A stretch of DNA of 32,412 nt from Nitrosopumilaceae archaeon (lineage in GTDB: Archaea; Thermoproteota; Nitrososphaeria; Nitrososphaerales; Nitrosopumilaceae), in the NCBI GenBank assembly GCA_005798405.1, contig SYJQ01000031.1, forward strand, positions 1 through 32,412, read 5' to 3'. Each line of letters starts with the position of its first letter. Position 1 is the first letter of the stretch. The notes beneath the pieces were generated by a model. The model made no database searches, was not told the DNA's origin, and saw only the letters and a list, made by a program, of their open reading frames with translations. This document shows, piece by piece, positions 21,098 to 29,334 of this stretch. Both the position numbers and the translations under genes were made by a program.

Positions 21098-22150
21098 TTG
21101 AATGAGAAGATTACTGATATGTTGACTCAATCCATGGATAATTTGGATAAGGAAATTCTCAATGAGATTCAATGGACTTTTCCGCTTACTTCAAAACCAT
21201 TTGATGACATTGCAAAAAAATTTGGTACTACTCCGGAAATTATTAAGGAGCGTTTGATTAATCTTAAAAAAATTGGTGTATTGCGACAACTAAGTGCTAT
21301 ATTTGATACAAGACGCCTTGGTTACAAAAGTTCCTTGGTTGCAATGGAGATTGAATCTGATAAGTTAGAACACGTGGCAAATCAAATCAATCGTCATCCC
21401 GGGGTAAGTCATAATTATGAGCGAGATCATCAGTTTAATCTCTGGTTTACTTTGGCAGTGCCACCTGGATCTGATTTGAAGACTGAAGTTGACAAATTTT
21501 CTGTATTGAAAGGAATTAAGAAAGTTAGAATGTTGCCTACCATTCAATTATTCAAGATTGGGGTAAAATTAGACATGGTTGATGAAAAAAAACATGAAGT
21601 TGCTCCAACAGAAGAAAAAAAAGAAATTAAAAACATAAAATTCGTTCCTACTGAACAAGATAAAGAGTTTATCCGTGAGATGCAAAAAGACATGGAGATC
21701 ACTGATAGACCATTTCTAAACTCTGCAACAAAATTAGGACTGACTGAAGATGAGTTATTTGAGAAAATGAAATATTATGAGAGTATTGGTGTGATGCGAA
21801 GATTCGCTGCCATTTTGAGACACAGAGAAGTTGGTTTTACTGCAAATGGAATGATTGTTTGGAATGTACCTGATGATAAAATTTCAGAAGTAGGTGCAAA
21901 ATTAGGTGCGTTTCCACAAGTAAGCCATTGTTATCAAAGACCAACATATCCTGATTGGCCTTACAGTGTATTTTCTATGATTCACTGTAAATCTGAAGAA
22001 GAGGCAGGAGAAATGGCAAAAACGATTCAAAACCAAATCGATATCAATGATTATAAAATATTATTCAGTACACGCGAATTTAAAAAAACTCGAGTGGAAT
22101 ACTTTGTTGAAAATAATTTTAGTCTAGAAGAAACAATTCAATTATCTTAA
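21098..22150 (+). CDS. ahbAB: Sirohaem decarboxylase, AhbA-AhbB fusion
   Basis: This 350-residue protein consists of two Lrp/AsnC-like halves. Each has a winged helix (about 15-65 and 188-235) and a RAM-like ligand domain containing an RR/RQ-x-S/A-A-I motif and an H-x-Y/YER or CYQR motif (NYERDHQFNLWF and HCYQRPTYPDWPY). That is the pattern of AhbA/AhbB, which decarboxylate sirohaem to 12,18-didecarboxysirohaem in the alternative haem pathway. In many organisms AhbA and AhbB are separate; here they are one chain. The start is TTG at 21098, fixed by the TATA box 27 bp upstream. Its position opposite hemA and the Met8-like gene supports this over a transcription regulator. Confidence 0.9.
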   Translation: MNEKITDMLTQSMDNLDKEILNEIQWTFPLTSKPFDDIAKKFGTTPEIIKERLINLKKIGVLRQLSAIFDTRRLGYKSSLVAMEIESDKLEHVANQINRHPGVSHNYERDHQFNLWFTLAVPPGSDLKTEVDKFSVLKGIKKVRMLPTIQLFKIGVKLDMVDEKKHEVAPTEEKKEIKNIKFVPTEQDKEFIREMQKDMEITDRPFLNSATKLGLTEDELFEKMKYYESIGVMRRFAAILRHREVGFTANGMIVWNVPDDKISEVGAKLGAFPQVSHCYQRPTYPDWPYSVFSMIHCKSEEEAGEMAKTIQNQIDINDYKILFSTREFKKTRVEYFVENNFSLEETIQLS

Positions 22151-22485
22151 AATTCATTTTCATCATGTCCTACTACATGAATCATACAAAAATATTGGTC
22201 ATTCATGTTGCAATAATATTCTGAATCATTACCGCATATTTTACATGCTGGTTTTTCGTCCTGTTTTGATAGTTTTGTGTGGTATGCTTTGCTTCTGACT
22301 GATATGTTTGAATCCTTGTAAATTCTTGTCATGTTAGAAAAATATTCTATATCTGATGGATTTAGTTTCTCTTTATTTTTTATTTTTTTAGCTATGGCAT
22401 TCCATTTTTTATACTCACCAATTTTTGCAAGTTTCATTCCTTCGATGACATCTAATGTCTTGATAAAATCAATTTGTTTGTCCAT
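22147..22485 (-). CDS. Small protein with C-terminal zinc cluster
   Basis: This 112-residue protein has a helical, Lys-rich N-terminal two-thirds (about 1-75). Its C-terminal zinc motif is CKICG...YYC...FC-x2-H-x3-H (cysteines at about 81, 84, 91 and 99, then His), like the treble-clef/B-box ends of small nucleic-acid or protein-binding factors. No named family is recognised. Its stop overlaps the end of the AhbAB gene by four bases, in convergent orientation. It lies seven bases downstream of the aldo/keto reductase gene on the same strand and probably shares its transcript. Confidence 0.75.
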   Translation of the reverse strand: MDKQIDFIKTLDVIEGMKLAKIGEYKKWNAIAKKIKNKEKLNPSDIEYFSNMTRIYKDSNISVRSKAYHTKLSKQDEKPACKICGNDSEYYCNMNDQYFCMIHVVGHDENEF

Positions 22486-22492
22486 CTACAAA

Positions 22493-23488
22493 CTAGTTTG
22501 CCTGAGTTGCTTTTAATTCGTATGAGGGCCAAGTACTGTACAATTCATCTATCTCTTTCATGTCTGATGAATTTAGATATTTTCCATCTGATATTGCAGC
22601 AAAAGTTTCTATTTCTTCTACACTTACAACTGTGGGCAAAACAGAGGCGATTGATTTTTTTGTCAAGATGAACTTTATTGCAAACTCTGTAATGTTTAAT
22701 CCGTTACGCTCGGCAATTGGTCTGAATTGTTCTACTTTTCGTAATGCATCTTGTCTCCATTCTTGCTTTCTATCTTTTCTGTGATCATTACTTGGAATTA
22801 CTGTCTCTGCCTTTACTTTACCTGTTAGAATTCCTGACGCATCTGGAACTCTAACTAGAATTCCAACATTTTGTTTTTCTGCTTTTTCGATTAATTCATT
22901 TCCAGGTGTTTGTTCTAAAATATTATACACTGTTTGTACTGCCGACACACTTTTTCTTTCCATTGCTTCCAATCCTTCTTGTGTCCATCCTATTGCTGGA
23001 CCTAGGGCAACCTGTGATGAACGTATCTTTCCTTCTTGAATTAATTTATCAAACATATCAAAAGTTGCATCATTTCTAATGTGGTTTAACTTTGGATTGT
23101 GCATTCCATATGAATCCACATAGTCTGTCTGTAATCTTTCTAGTGATGCATTCAATGCTTTTCTTGTAAATTCAGGTTCAAAACTTTGAGGTAATTCAGC
23201 ATGTCCTATTTGTTCCACTTTTGAAAAATCATATCCGTATTTTGTTGAAATGACTACCTCGTTTCTCATTCCTTTGAATACTTGACCAATGAGTTTTTCA
23301 CTTATTCCTTTACCATACATGTCCGCTGTTTCAAAAAAGTTAATTCCTAAATCATATGCTCTTTTGAGCATACGTTTTGCTTCATCTTCCTCAATTTTTT
23401 TACCCCACCAATCAAGACCTATAGTCCAGGCCCCAAATCCTATCTCTGATACTTTAATTCCACTTTTTCCCAATGTTTTGTATTTCAT
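22493..23488 (-). CDS. Aldo/keto reductase
   Basis: This 331-residue TIM-barrel oxidoreductase has the catalytic tetrad: D56 and Y58 (ETADMYGKG), K83 (ISTKYGYD) and H130 (SYGMHNP). The NADPH-binding end carries the usual Ser/Lys/Arg region near the C-terminus. It reduces aldehydes or ketones with NADPH in the cytoplasm; the substrate is unknown. Its ATG overlaps the stop of the DUF1802 gene by four bases (ATGA), forming part of a four-gene run with the HemQ-like gene upstream. Confidence 0.93.
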   Translation of the reverse strand: MKYKTLGKSGIKVSEIGFGAWTIGLDWWGKKIEEDEAKRMLKRAYDLGINFFETADMYGKGISEKLIGQVFKGMRNEVVISTKYGYDFSKVEQIGHAELPQSFEPEFTRKALNASLERLQTDYVDSYGMHNPKLNHIRNDATFDMFDKLIQEGKIRSSQVALGPAIGWTQEGLEAMERKSVSAVQTVYNILEQTPGNELIEKAEKQNVGILVRVPDASGILTGKVKAETVIPSNDHRKDRKQEWRQDALRKVEQFRPIAERNGLNITEFAIKFILTKKSIASVLPTVVSVEEIETFAAISDGKYLNSSDMKEIDELYSTWPSYELKATQAN

Positions 23489-24030
23489 TTTATTATCTCC
23501 TTGAATTTGCTGAGTTTTGATTCTATTTCTATATCGCTCAAAACTGCTTCTCCGTTTGAAATTTCTTCATTTATGTTTATCCAAGATTTGCAGCCCTGAT
23601 ATTCGGATTTTAGAGGCGTATTGACCACCGGAATTTTATAGACTTTTAAGAACACTGCTTTCATTGGGTTTTCTGGTTTCCAATTTCTTCTTTCATTTAT
23701 GTATGAATCACTCCAAATATGGAATAATGAAATTTTTTTGATTGTCTCCTCAGATAAGATATCTGCCTCTGCTAATACCTCTGCATATGATGTAATTCTA
23801 TTAAATCCATTTGATGGTGGATTTGACTTTGCTTGTTCAAGATATTTGTGAAATTGTGGTTTTATGTGATTATACTCTTGATGTTCTTGTGTGGGGAACA
23901 ACAGGAATTTTTTTGATTCTATTCTAAAGCCTGACGCTGCATCTAATATCCCACCTTTTCTTAAAATAATTGTTTGATCACCGTTTTCTAAAGCATTGAC
24001 TATTGTTGCCCATTCTTTTAGGGAGTCCAC
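23485..24030 (-). CDS. DUF1802 family protein
   Basis: This protein has 181 residues from the GTG at 24030, which overlaps the stop of the HemQ-like gene (TAGTG). An upstream ATG at 24075 would intrude 46 bases into that gene and is rejected. It shows the DUF1802 signature: LKEWATIVNALENGDQTIILRKGGI, then FRIESKKFLLFPTQEHQ. The function of the family is not known. Tight overlaps on both sides put it in one operon with the HemQ-like and aldo/keto reductase genes. Confidence 0.85.
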   Translation of the reverse strand: MDSLKEWATIVNALENGDQTIILRKGGILDAASGFRIESKKFLLFPTQEHQEYNHIKPQFHKYLEQAKSNPPSNGFNRITSYAEVLAEADILSEETIKKISLFHIWSDSYINERRNWKPENPMKAVFLKVYKIPVVNTPLKSEYQGCKSWININEEISNGEAVLSDIEIESKLSKFKEIIK

Positions 24031-24707
24031 TAACCAAGACTTCCTATTAAAGGAACAATATCTTTTTTGACACACACTATCATTGGAGTGTCTTTTTGGA
24101 CATATTTTGAAACTCTTGTTTCTCTCAAATCCATTATCAAATCTTGAAAGTCTCTGATTTGATCTACTTCAAATGCCAGCATAAAATCCTCATCGTGAAT
24201 TCCAAAAGAGTATGTTGTGTTTAGAGTAATTTGCGGATATTTTTTACTGACTTCAATATGTTCGTCCATTATTGATTGTCTTTCTTCTTTTGGAAGTAGA
24301 TACCATTCTCTAGTCTTTGTGAAAGGATACACAATTACATGTTTTTTCATTTCAGCATCTGCAACAAATCCTAGTGGTTTTCCTGTTTTTACATAAATTG
24401 ATGGTCTAGTGCATGACAAATATGTTCTTGATGGAATGATGTATTTTCCAAAAACAGTCGTGTATAATTTTTCTATTGCCTTTTGGATTTCTTCTACTGT
24501 TTTTGCTGCAAACCAAAACAAAAAATCTGCGTCGTCTCTTAGTCCTAAAGTAGAATACGTTCTAAATTTTATTCCAGAATTTTTAATTACATTTTCTACT
24601 TCTTTGGCTGACTCTTCTTTGGCTAGGTCTGCCATCCACCTCCATTTAGGATCTACTTTAAAAAATGAGAAATTGAAAAAATATTGTTCATTACTATTTA
24701 CTTCCAT
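24030..24707 (-). CDS. Chlorite-dismutase-family haem protein (HemQ/coprohaem decarboxylase-like)
   Basis: This 225-residue protein follows the Cld/HemQ ferredoxin-like fold. The likely haem-binding His is H150 (IMDEHIEVSKKYPQI), followed by NTTYSFGIHDEDFMLAFE. W135-Y136 (TREWYLLP) occupies the place of the catalytic Tyr of coprohaem decarboxylase. HemQ turns coprohaem III into protohaem using peroxide. Because AhbAB feeds the sirohaem route, whose later product is coprohaem, this protein could provide the last step in place of AhbD. A haem-dependent peroxidase role is also possible. Confidence 0.82.
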   Translation of the reverse strand: MEVNSNEQYFFNFSFFKVDPKWRWMADLAKEESAKEVENVIKNSGIKFRTYSTLGLRDDADFLFWFAAKTVEEIQKAIEKLYTTVFGKYIIPSRTYLSCTRPSIYVKTGKPLGFVADAEMKKHVIVYPFTKTREWYLLPKEERQSIMDEHIEVSKKYPQITLNTTYSFGIHDEDFMLAFEVDQIRDFQDLIMDLRETRVSKYVQKDTPMIVCVKKDIVPLIGSLG

Positions 24708-24750
24708 GCTTTTTTCATTTACAAACCCTATTTAAACAAAAACTAGATTC

Positions 24751-24963
24751 TCAATGTTGTATCTGTATGATTTTTTGCTTGGATTTATGTCCTGATTTTA
24801 TTTGAACCGAAGACGATGATACCCCAAAATGCTTTGCTAATTTTTTTATGATTTCTTTGTTGGCCTCTCCTTTGATTGGTTTTGATTTTATTCCTATAAC
24901 AATTTGATTTTCTTCAATACTGATAAATTCTCTATTAAATTCTACGTTTACCTCGTACAACAT
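24751..24963 (-). CDS. DUF167 (YggU-like) protein
   Basis: This 70-residue protein has the DUF167 core KPIKGEANKEIIKKLAKHFGV...IKSGHKSKQKII, a small alpha/beta fold found across archaea and bacteria. Its role is uncertain. The family is short, and the length here is near normal. It stands alone between the HemQ-like and sufC genes, with about 40-60 bases on each side. Confidence 0.85.
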   Translation of the reverse strand: MLYEVNVEFNREFISIEENQIVIGIKSKPIKGEANKEIIKKLAKHFGVSSSSVQIKSGHKSKQKIIQIQH

Positions 24964-25024
24964 ACTTTCTCAAAAATTGTTTATGCTTAAACTTGTTTAT
25001 CTTGAAAAATTATTAAAAATTTGT

Positions 25025-25795
25025 TTAGACTTTCTGTTCTAAAACCCAGTCATATCCTTCGCTTTCTAGTTTATCTGCAAGTGATGCATCACCTGTTTTT
25101 AAGATTTGACCTCTAGCAAAGACATGAACATAATCTAGCTTGTCTAAAAATTTTAAAATTCTAGCATAATGAGTAATTACAATCACTGTTGCATCTTTTC
25201 CTGACACTTGACTTATTGCCTTAGCTACTGCTTGAACTGCATCTATGTCCAAACCTGAATCTGGTTCGTCTAAAATTGAAATCTTTGGTTTTAAAACTGC
25301 CATCTGTAAAACTTCGGCACGTTTCTTTTCTCCTCCTGAAAATCCCTCATTTAGATATCTTGAGAGAAATTCTTCTTTCAATCCAACCTTGTTTAAATTC
25401 TCTTTAAGATATTTTTGAAATTCTCTTACTGTGATGAACACTTCTCTGTCTTCTCCTTGCATTGCTTTGCTTAGTGAATTGTAAGCTGTTCTGAGAAAAT
25501 GTGAGAATCCAACTCCTGATACTTCTGTAGGATATTGAAATCCTAAGAATAGTCCTTTTTTTGCACGTTGATCTGCAGATAATTCTAAAATGCTTTCACC
25601 ATCTAGCAAAATATCTCCTTTAGTCACTTCATATTTTGGATGTGCAAGCAACGTGTATGCCAAAGTGCTTTTTCCAGAACCGTTAGGTCCCATTATGGCA
25701 TGTACTTCTCCTGGGCCTGTTTTCAAATTAACTCCTTTGAGAATTTCTTTACCTTCACGTGTTACATGAAGATCTCGTATCTCAAGTATTGCCAT
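25025..25795 (-). CDS. sufC: Fe-S cluster assembly ATPase SufC
   Basis: This 256-residue ABC ATPase has Walker A GPNGSGKST (36-44), signature FSGGE (152-156), Walker B ISILDEPDSGLD (172-183) and switch His209. The SufC-typical GFQYPTEVSGV follows the Q-loop. It drives SufB-SufD scaffold assembly of iron-sulfur clusters. SufB and SufD are not in the window; in relatives they lie upstream of or apart from sufC. The start is the ATG at 25795. Confidence 0.95.
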   Translation of the reverse strand: MAILEIRDLHVTREGKEILKGVNLKTGPGEVHAIMGPNGSGKSTLAYTLLAHPKYEVTKGDILLDGESILELSADQRAKKGLFLGFQYPTEVSGVGFSHFLRTAYNSLSKAMQGEDREVFITVREFQKYLKENLNKVGLKEEFLSRYLNEGFSGGEKKRAEVLQMAVLKPKISILDEPDSGLDIDAVQAVAKAISQVSGKDATVIVITHYARILKFLDKLDYVHVFARGQILKTGDASLADKLESEGYDWVLEQKV

Positions 25796-25878
25796 GGTGC
25801 ATTTTGTTTTGTTTCTATATATAATGCCGACGAAATTTAGCTAATCCTAATAGAATTTTCTAAATAATAAAATGAAAA

Positions 25879-25888
25879 GGGGGGGGGG
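25879..25888. repeat. G10 homopolymer next to the TFB stop
   Basis: Ten consecutive G on the plus strand, one base from the TAA of the TFB gene (25890-25892). It lies outside the coding frame. It could be a slippage-prone site or a sequencing or assembly length error. Confidence 0.8.
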
Positions 25889-25889
25889 A

Positions 25890-26846
25890 TTAAATTTTGG
25901 CCAGAGATGGTCTCAAAGTAATTTTGAGTTTGTAACATGTTAGGATCTCTTTACATCTATTTCTGATAGTGACTTCTGTGACACCTGCAATACTTGAGAC
26001 GTCTCTTTGAAGGACATTCTGTCCTAACAAAACTGAGGCAACATACAGATATGCTGCAGCGATTCCATTTGGAGCTTTTCCATCTGCAATGCTACTGTCT
26101 TTAGTTTTTTCTGCTATTTCCAAAGCTAGTCTTTCAACTCTAACTTCAGTCTGTGTCATGTTTGCTATCTTTGAGATGTATTTGTCCATGGTAACTACTG
26201 GGGCACTTAATTGACCCATTTCCATTACCATTGTTCTATAGTATTTTGCTGCAAGTTTTGTCTTTGACTTGACATCTTTTGGCGCGCATATTCCTCTACA
26301 AATTTCTTCTAATGATCTTACAACATCACATTGTTTGCATGCCATGTAAATTGTAGCTGCAGTAATACTTGCAACTGATTTTCCCTTCACATCTACATGT
26401 CCATCCAAGTTTCTGTATATCATAGAAGCAGTTTCCAAGACGTTTCTTGAAAGATTTAGACCATCACATGTTTCACCCATTTTTGATAAAACATTTGCTA
26501 ATCTTCTTTCTCTTGGTGAAGAAACACGTACTCGCTGTTGCCATTTTCTGAGATTGTTCATTTGATTTGCAACTTCGCGGTTGATTGTTTTTCCGCTAAA
26601 GTCTTTTGTACTAATTGATATCTCAGTTGTTATTCCCAAATCGTGTTGAGAATAAGTTGTCTGTCCTGTTGCTCTTGCTAGCTTCATCCTGTCTTCGAGA
26701 TTTGAGCTTATTGTTTCTGGACCGTGATCTACCATCTGATCTGCGACAACTACACCGCAACCAGAGCAGATTATTTCACCATTCTGAACGTCATCAACTA
26801 ATGAAGATTGACATTCAGGACAGTTTTGTTGTTGTAATATGTTCAT
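25890..26846 (-). CDS. tfb: Transcription initiation factor IIB (canonical)
   Basis: This 318-residue protein has an intact zinc ribbon C9-x2-C12...C27-x2-C30 (NCPECQ, CSGCGVVV), a B-finger/linker and two cyclin repeats (about 120-210 and 215-310). Helix patterns include TAATIYMACKQ and AAAYLYVAS. It recruits RNA polymerase to the promoter with TBP. It overlaps the Gar1 gene by four bases, a linkage common in archaea. The contrast with the TFB at 4500-5399, which has a defective ribbon, suggests this is the housekeeping copy. Confidence 0.96.
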   Translation of the reverse strand: MNILQQQNCPECQSSLVDDVQNGEIICSGCGVVVADQMVDHGPETISSNLEDRMKLARATGQTTYSQHDLGITTEISISTKDFSGKTINREVANQMNNLRKWQQRVRVSSPRERRLANVLSKMGETCDGLNLSRNVLETASMIYRNLDGHVDVKGKSVASITAATIYMACKQCDVVRSLEEICRGICAPKDVKSKTKLAAKYYRTMVMEMGQLSAPVVTMDKYISKIANMTQTEVRVERLALEIAEKTKDSSIADGKAPNGIAAAYLYVASVLLGQNVLQRDVSSIAGVTEVTIRNRCKEILTCYKLKITLRPSLAKI

Positions 26847-27088
26847 TTTTTTCTTCTCCTAAATTTTTGTGTATTAGCAGGAGAATAATCAATTGCGAAA
26901 ACACTTTTGCCAATGTATTTTTTGATGTTATTTGTTAACGGAGTTGCTGATGCAAACGGTCTTTTTATTGGACCAATTAATTCCATTACTTTTGCAACTC
27001 TAGTTCCTGTTTCGTCACAGAGTATATCTCCCTCAGCTAATTTTTTTGATAGCTGAATGATCACTCTGCCACTAGCGGCTAAGTGCAT
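26843..27088 (-). CDS. gar1: H/ACA ribonucleoprotein component Gar1
   Basis: From ATG 27088 this is an 81-residue protein of the Gar1 beta-barrel type, with MHLAASGRVIIQLSKKLAEGDILCDETGTRVAKVMELIGPIKRPFASATP and a basic RRRKK tail. It binds Cbf5 and guides pseudouridylation of rRNA and tRNA. The start is decided by a perfect GGAGGT (27099-27104), ten bases upstream; an in-frame TTG at 27109 would place the ribosome site inside the gene. It overlaps the TFB start (ATGA). Confidence 0.9.
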   Translation of the reverse strand: MHLAASGRVIIQLSKKLAEGDILCDETGTRVAKVMELIGPIKRPFASATPLTNNIKKYIGKSVFAIDYSPANTQKFRRRKK

Positions 27089-27183
27089 TATTTCGCCTAC
27101 CTCCTGCAATTAGAAACAGTAATCATCATATTCTTATCATAGACTTCTGTCAACTTTACTTTAGCTAAGAGCTAGATTTGATT

Positions 27184-27483
27184 TTACTTTGTTTGCTTGG
27201 CTCTTTTCGAAACTAATTTTTCTGAAATTTTGTTAAGAATATTTGTCTTAGAAGATCCTTTTGGCAACACTATGTAGCCTGACCTGACATATGGTCTTTT
27301 TGGAAATCTTACTTTTTCATCAGTCTCCGTAATTTCAAATCCTGCCGCTTGAGCAGCTTCTGTCAATTCTTTTAGTGAAGGATCAAAAATGCACTTTTCT
27401 TTTTCTAATTTTCTTCCTTTAGCTCTTGGTAATGTCTTGTTAAAATAATCCAACCAGATTACGACATGCTCGTAATCTTTCAT
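27184..27483 (-). CDS. srp19: Signal recognition particle 19 kDa protein
   Basis: This 99-residue protein has the SRP19 signature: VVIWLDYFNKTLPRAKGRKLEKEK near the start and KVRFPKRPYVRSGYIVL in the middle, with a basic C-terminus. It binds SRP RNA helices 6 and 8 so that SRP54 can join, targeting membrane and secreted proteins. It follows S8e by four bases on the same strand, in an information-processing gene group. Confidence 0.95.
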   Translation of the reverse strand: MKDYEHVVIWLDYFNKTLPRAKGRKLEKEKCIFDPSLKELTEAAQAAGFEITETDEKVRFPKRPYVRSGYIVLPKGSSKTNILNKISEKLVSKRAKQTK

Positions 27484-27487
27484 TTTA

Positions 27488-27868
27488 TCACTTTATTAAA
27501 ACTGCGTTAACTATTCCTGTTTGACCTGGTTTAGAAACAACTCTGCATTTTCCTGCTTCTGTTTCTAATATTGCACCTTTTGTAATGATGCCTCTTCTTT
27601 GATAATCATTGTTTGTAGAATTTTCTAATACTTTGAGAATTTTTATTTTCTTTACTTTGGAATCACCTGCTGATAAATTGACAAAATCAATTGTTTTCAA
27701 AGCTGTTTTTTTATTATTTCCTCTAACTCGTCGTGTGATTGTAACTTGAGCTCCTGTAACGGATTCATTTGGATATCTATCTGTTTCATATTTTCTTCTA
27801 ATTCTTGCAGGATGTCTTCTTCCGCCAGTTATTTTGCTGGTTGCAAGATTTTCTACTGACTTTCTCAC
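27488..27868 (-). CDS. rps8e: Ribosomal protein S8e
   Basis: This 126-residue archaeal S8e has the expected GGRRHPARIRRKYETDR opening, TITRRVRGNNKKTALK, RGIITKGAILETEAGKCRV and a terminal GIVNAVLIK. It is a component of the small ribosomal subunit. Its usual length is about 125-130 residues. It is encoded immediately before srp19. Confidence 0.96.
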   Translation of the reverse strand: MRKSVENLATSKITGGRRHPARIRRKYETDRYPNESVTGAQVTITRRVRGNNKKTALKTIDFVNLSAGDSKVKKIKILKVLENSTNNDYQRRGIITKGAILETEAGKCRVVSKPGQTGIVNAVLIK

Positions 27869-27932
27869 GAATGTTCTTTTAACTACTCTAATTTATACAA
27901 AACGCAAAAAGTTAGGCTTGAACTAAAAATAT

Positions 27933-28511
27933 TCAGTTTGCTTTGCTGACTATTTCAGGTACCGGATTTGATTCTGACATCTTTGCTGTTTTTCTTACTT
28001 TGGAAAATAGTCTTTGTTTGAGATTTTCAACATCTCCTTGTATTCCAAAATATTTTTGGAATTTTTCAGTTGTATTAAAAATTTTTAATCTTCCTACATT
28101 TTGATGAGTGATAAAGTCCAACTGTCTTAATTCCTTGAGATGTTCATATACTCCAGAACCTCTTGTTTCTACAAGTTGCTTTGATGAAATTGGTTGCATG
28201 TATGCAATATATGATAATGTTTTCAGAGTTGCGTTTGGAAGAATAGGTTTTGACGCATATCTTTTGATGGTTGAACTGTATTCTGGTTTTAACTGAAATA
28301 CGTATGATCCATCAGGAAGTGTCACCACTTCAAGTGCCTTGAATGTTGACTTGGTCTTTTTCATTAGGTCGCTGAGTAACTCAAACGTCTTTGTTCGTGA
28401 TTCTGTGCCTGAAGCTCTGATCAGTTCTTCTATTTTTAGAGGTCTTCCAGCAGAGTAAAGAGCTGCCTCTATCCTTGCCATAGGTTCATCGTTTGTTTCA
28501 GTTTTTGTCAA
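27933..28511 (-). CDS. scpB: Segregation and condensation protein ScpB
   Basis: This 192-residue protein is built of two winged helices, with the ScpB pattern ARIEAALYSAGRPLKIEELIRASG at the start and SYIAYMQPISSKQLVETRGSGVYEHLKELRQLDFI in the second domain. With ScpA and SMC it forms a condensin that shapes and separates the chromosome. It lies 53 bases after scpA on the same strand. Confidence 0.93.
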   Translation of the reverse strand: MTKTETNDEPMARIEAALYSAGRPLKIEELIRASGTESRTKTFELLSDLMKKTKSTFKALEVVTLPDGSYVFQLKPEYSSTIKRYASKPILPNATLKTLSYIAYMQPISSKQLVETRGSGVYEHLKELRQLDFITHQNVGRLKIFNTTEKFQKYFGIQGDVENLKQRLFSKVRKTAKMSESNPVPEIVSKAN

Positions 28512-28564
28512 TTGCCTTCTTTTCCTGTAAAATCTACTTAAAGAAATCCTTTCTTCATTTTTGA

Positions 28565-29239
28565 TCAGATTGTTAACTTCTCTTTTATCAGAATAATTTT
28601 GATGTCGCCTTCTATTTGTTCTAGGTCTACTTTTTCGTCTCTAGCTAAAAACAATATTGCAAAAAAACATCTGATTGAATCTATCTCATCAAGATCTTTT
28701 ATAATGTCTTCAAGCATACCGTATCCTGCAACTGAAATCTTTCTAATGATCAAGTCCTCGTATTTTCCGATGATGTTTTCAAGCGAAATGAAATATTCTT
28801 GAAAATTAGGAGCTTCGATAGGCTCTATCTCTAGTTTATTTCTTCTTGATTGTGGATTGGCTATTGTACCAATTAAATTCTGTAACAATCCTAACAAATC
28901 ATCTAGTGAAACTGGATAAGTTGATTCATGTCTATATGGTATGTCGATTAATTCTATATCTACATCCGTTCTTTGTCTGATTGGCTTTTTTTCCATTGCA
29001 GCGCGTTGTAATGCAAAAATACTTTCTACTTTCATTCTGTAAATTAATGAAGATGATAATGCTGCCATTCCTGCAACTCTGAGATCTTTTTTTCCACTTT
29101 TTTCAAGAATTTTTATTAATAAATTCAAAATTTGAATAAGATCAATATCCCAAACATCTTTTTTTGCAACCGTTGTGGGATTAAATAGAATATTTACTGG
29201 TGCTTGCGAAATACTATCTGGAGTTTGTTCTTCACTCAC
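28565..29239 (-). CDS. scpA: Segregation and condensation protein ScpA
   Basis: This 224-residue kleisin has a helical N-terminal part (VWDIDLIQILNLLIKILEKSGKKDLRVAGMAALSSSLIYRMKVE), where SMC neck binding is expected, and a C-terminal winged helix (EIDSIRCFFAILFLARDEKVDLEQ). It bridges the SMC heads and ScpB. It is shorter than many bacterial ScpA proteins, as usual for archaea. Only about 70 bases separate its start from the divergent alcohol dehydrogenase TATA box. Confidence 0.9.
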   Translation of the reverse strand: MSEEQTPDSISQAPVNILFNPTTVAKKDVWDIDLIQILNLLIKILEKSGKKDLRVAGMAALSSSLIYRMKVESIFALQRAAMEKKPIRQRTDVDIELIDIPYRHESTYPVSLDDLLGLLQNLIGTIANPQSRRNKLEIEPIEAPNFQEYFISLENIIGKYEDLIIRKISVAGYGMLEDIIKDLDEIDSIRCFFAILFLARDEKVDLEQIEGDIKIILIKEKLTI

Positions 29240-29304
29240 AAAATAACTCTTTTTTTATTCAATAATATCTAAGGGCTCTACTTTTTTCTCATATCCTGTC
29301 AACT

Positions 29305-29312
29305 CTTATATT
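29305..29312 (+). promoter_or_regulatory. TATA box of the alcohol dehydrogenase gene
   Basis: CTTATATT, centred about 26 bp before ATG 29335. It sets that ATG, not the in-frame TTG at 29311, as the start of a leaderless mRNA. Confidence 0.6.
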
Positions 29313-29334
29313 GTTAAGAATGGATTGTCAATCT

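Noticed and set aside
21098-22150. Ordinary Lrp/AsnC transcription regulator
   Set aside because: Two fused Lrp-like halves, AhbA/AhbB-type motifs and the haem-gene context fit sirohaem decarboxylase better.
24031-24075. Upstream ATG for the DUF1802 gene
   Set aside because: It would overlap the HemQ-like gene by 46 bases; GTG 24030 overlaps its stop by one base (TAGTG).
24407-24416. CTAGTGCATG inside the HemQ-like gene
   Set aside because: Partial match within coding sequence; no promoter context.
27089-27109. TTG start for Gar1
   Set aside because: The perfect GGAGGT lies inside this extension and serves ATG 27088.
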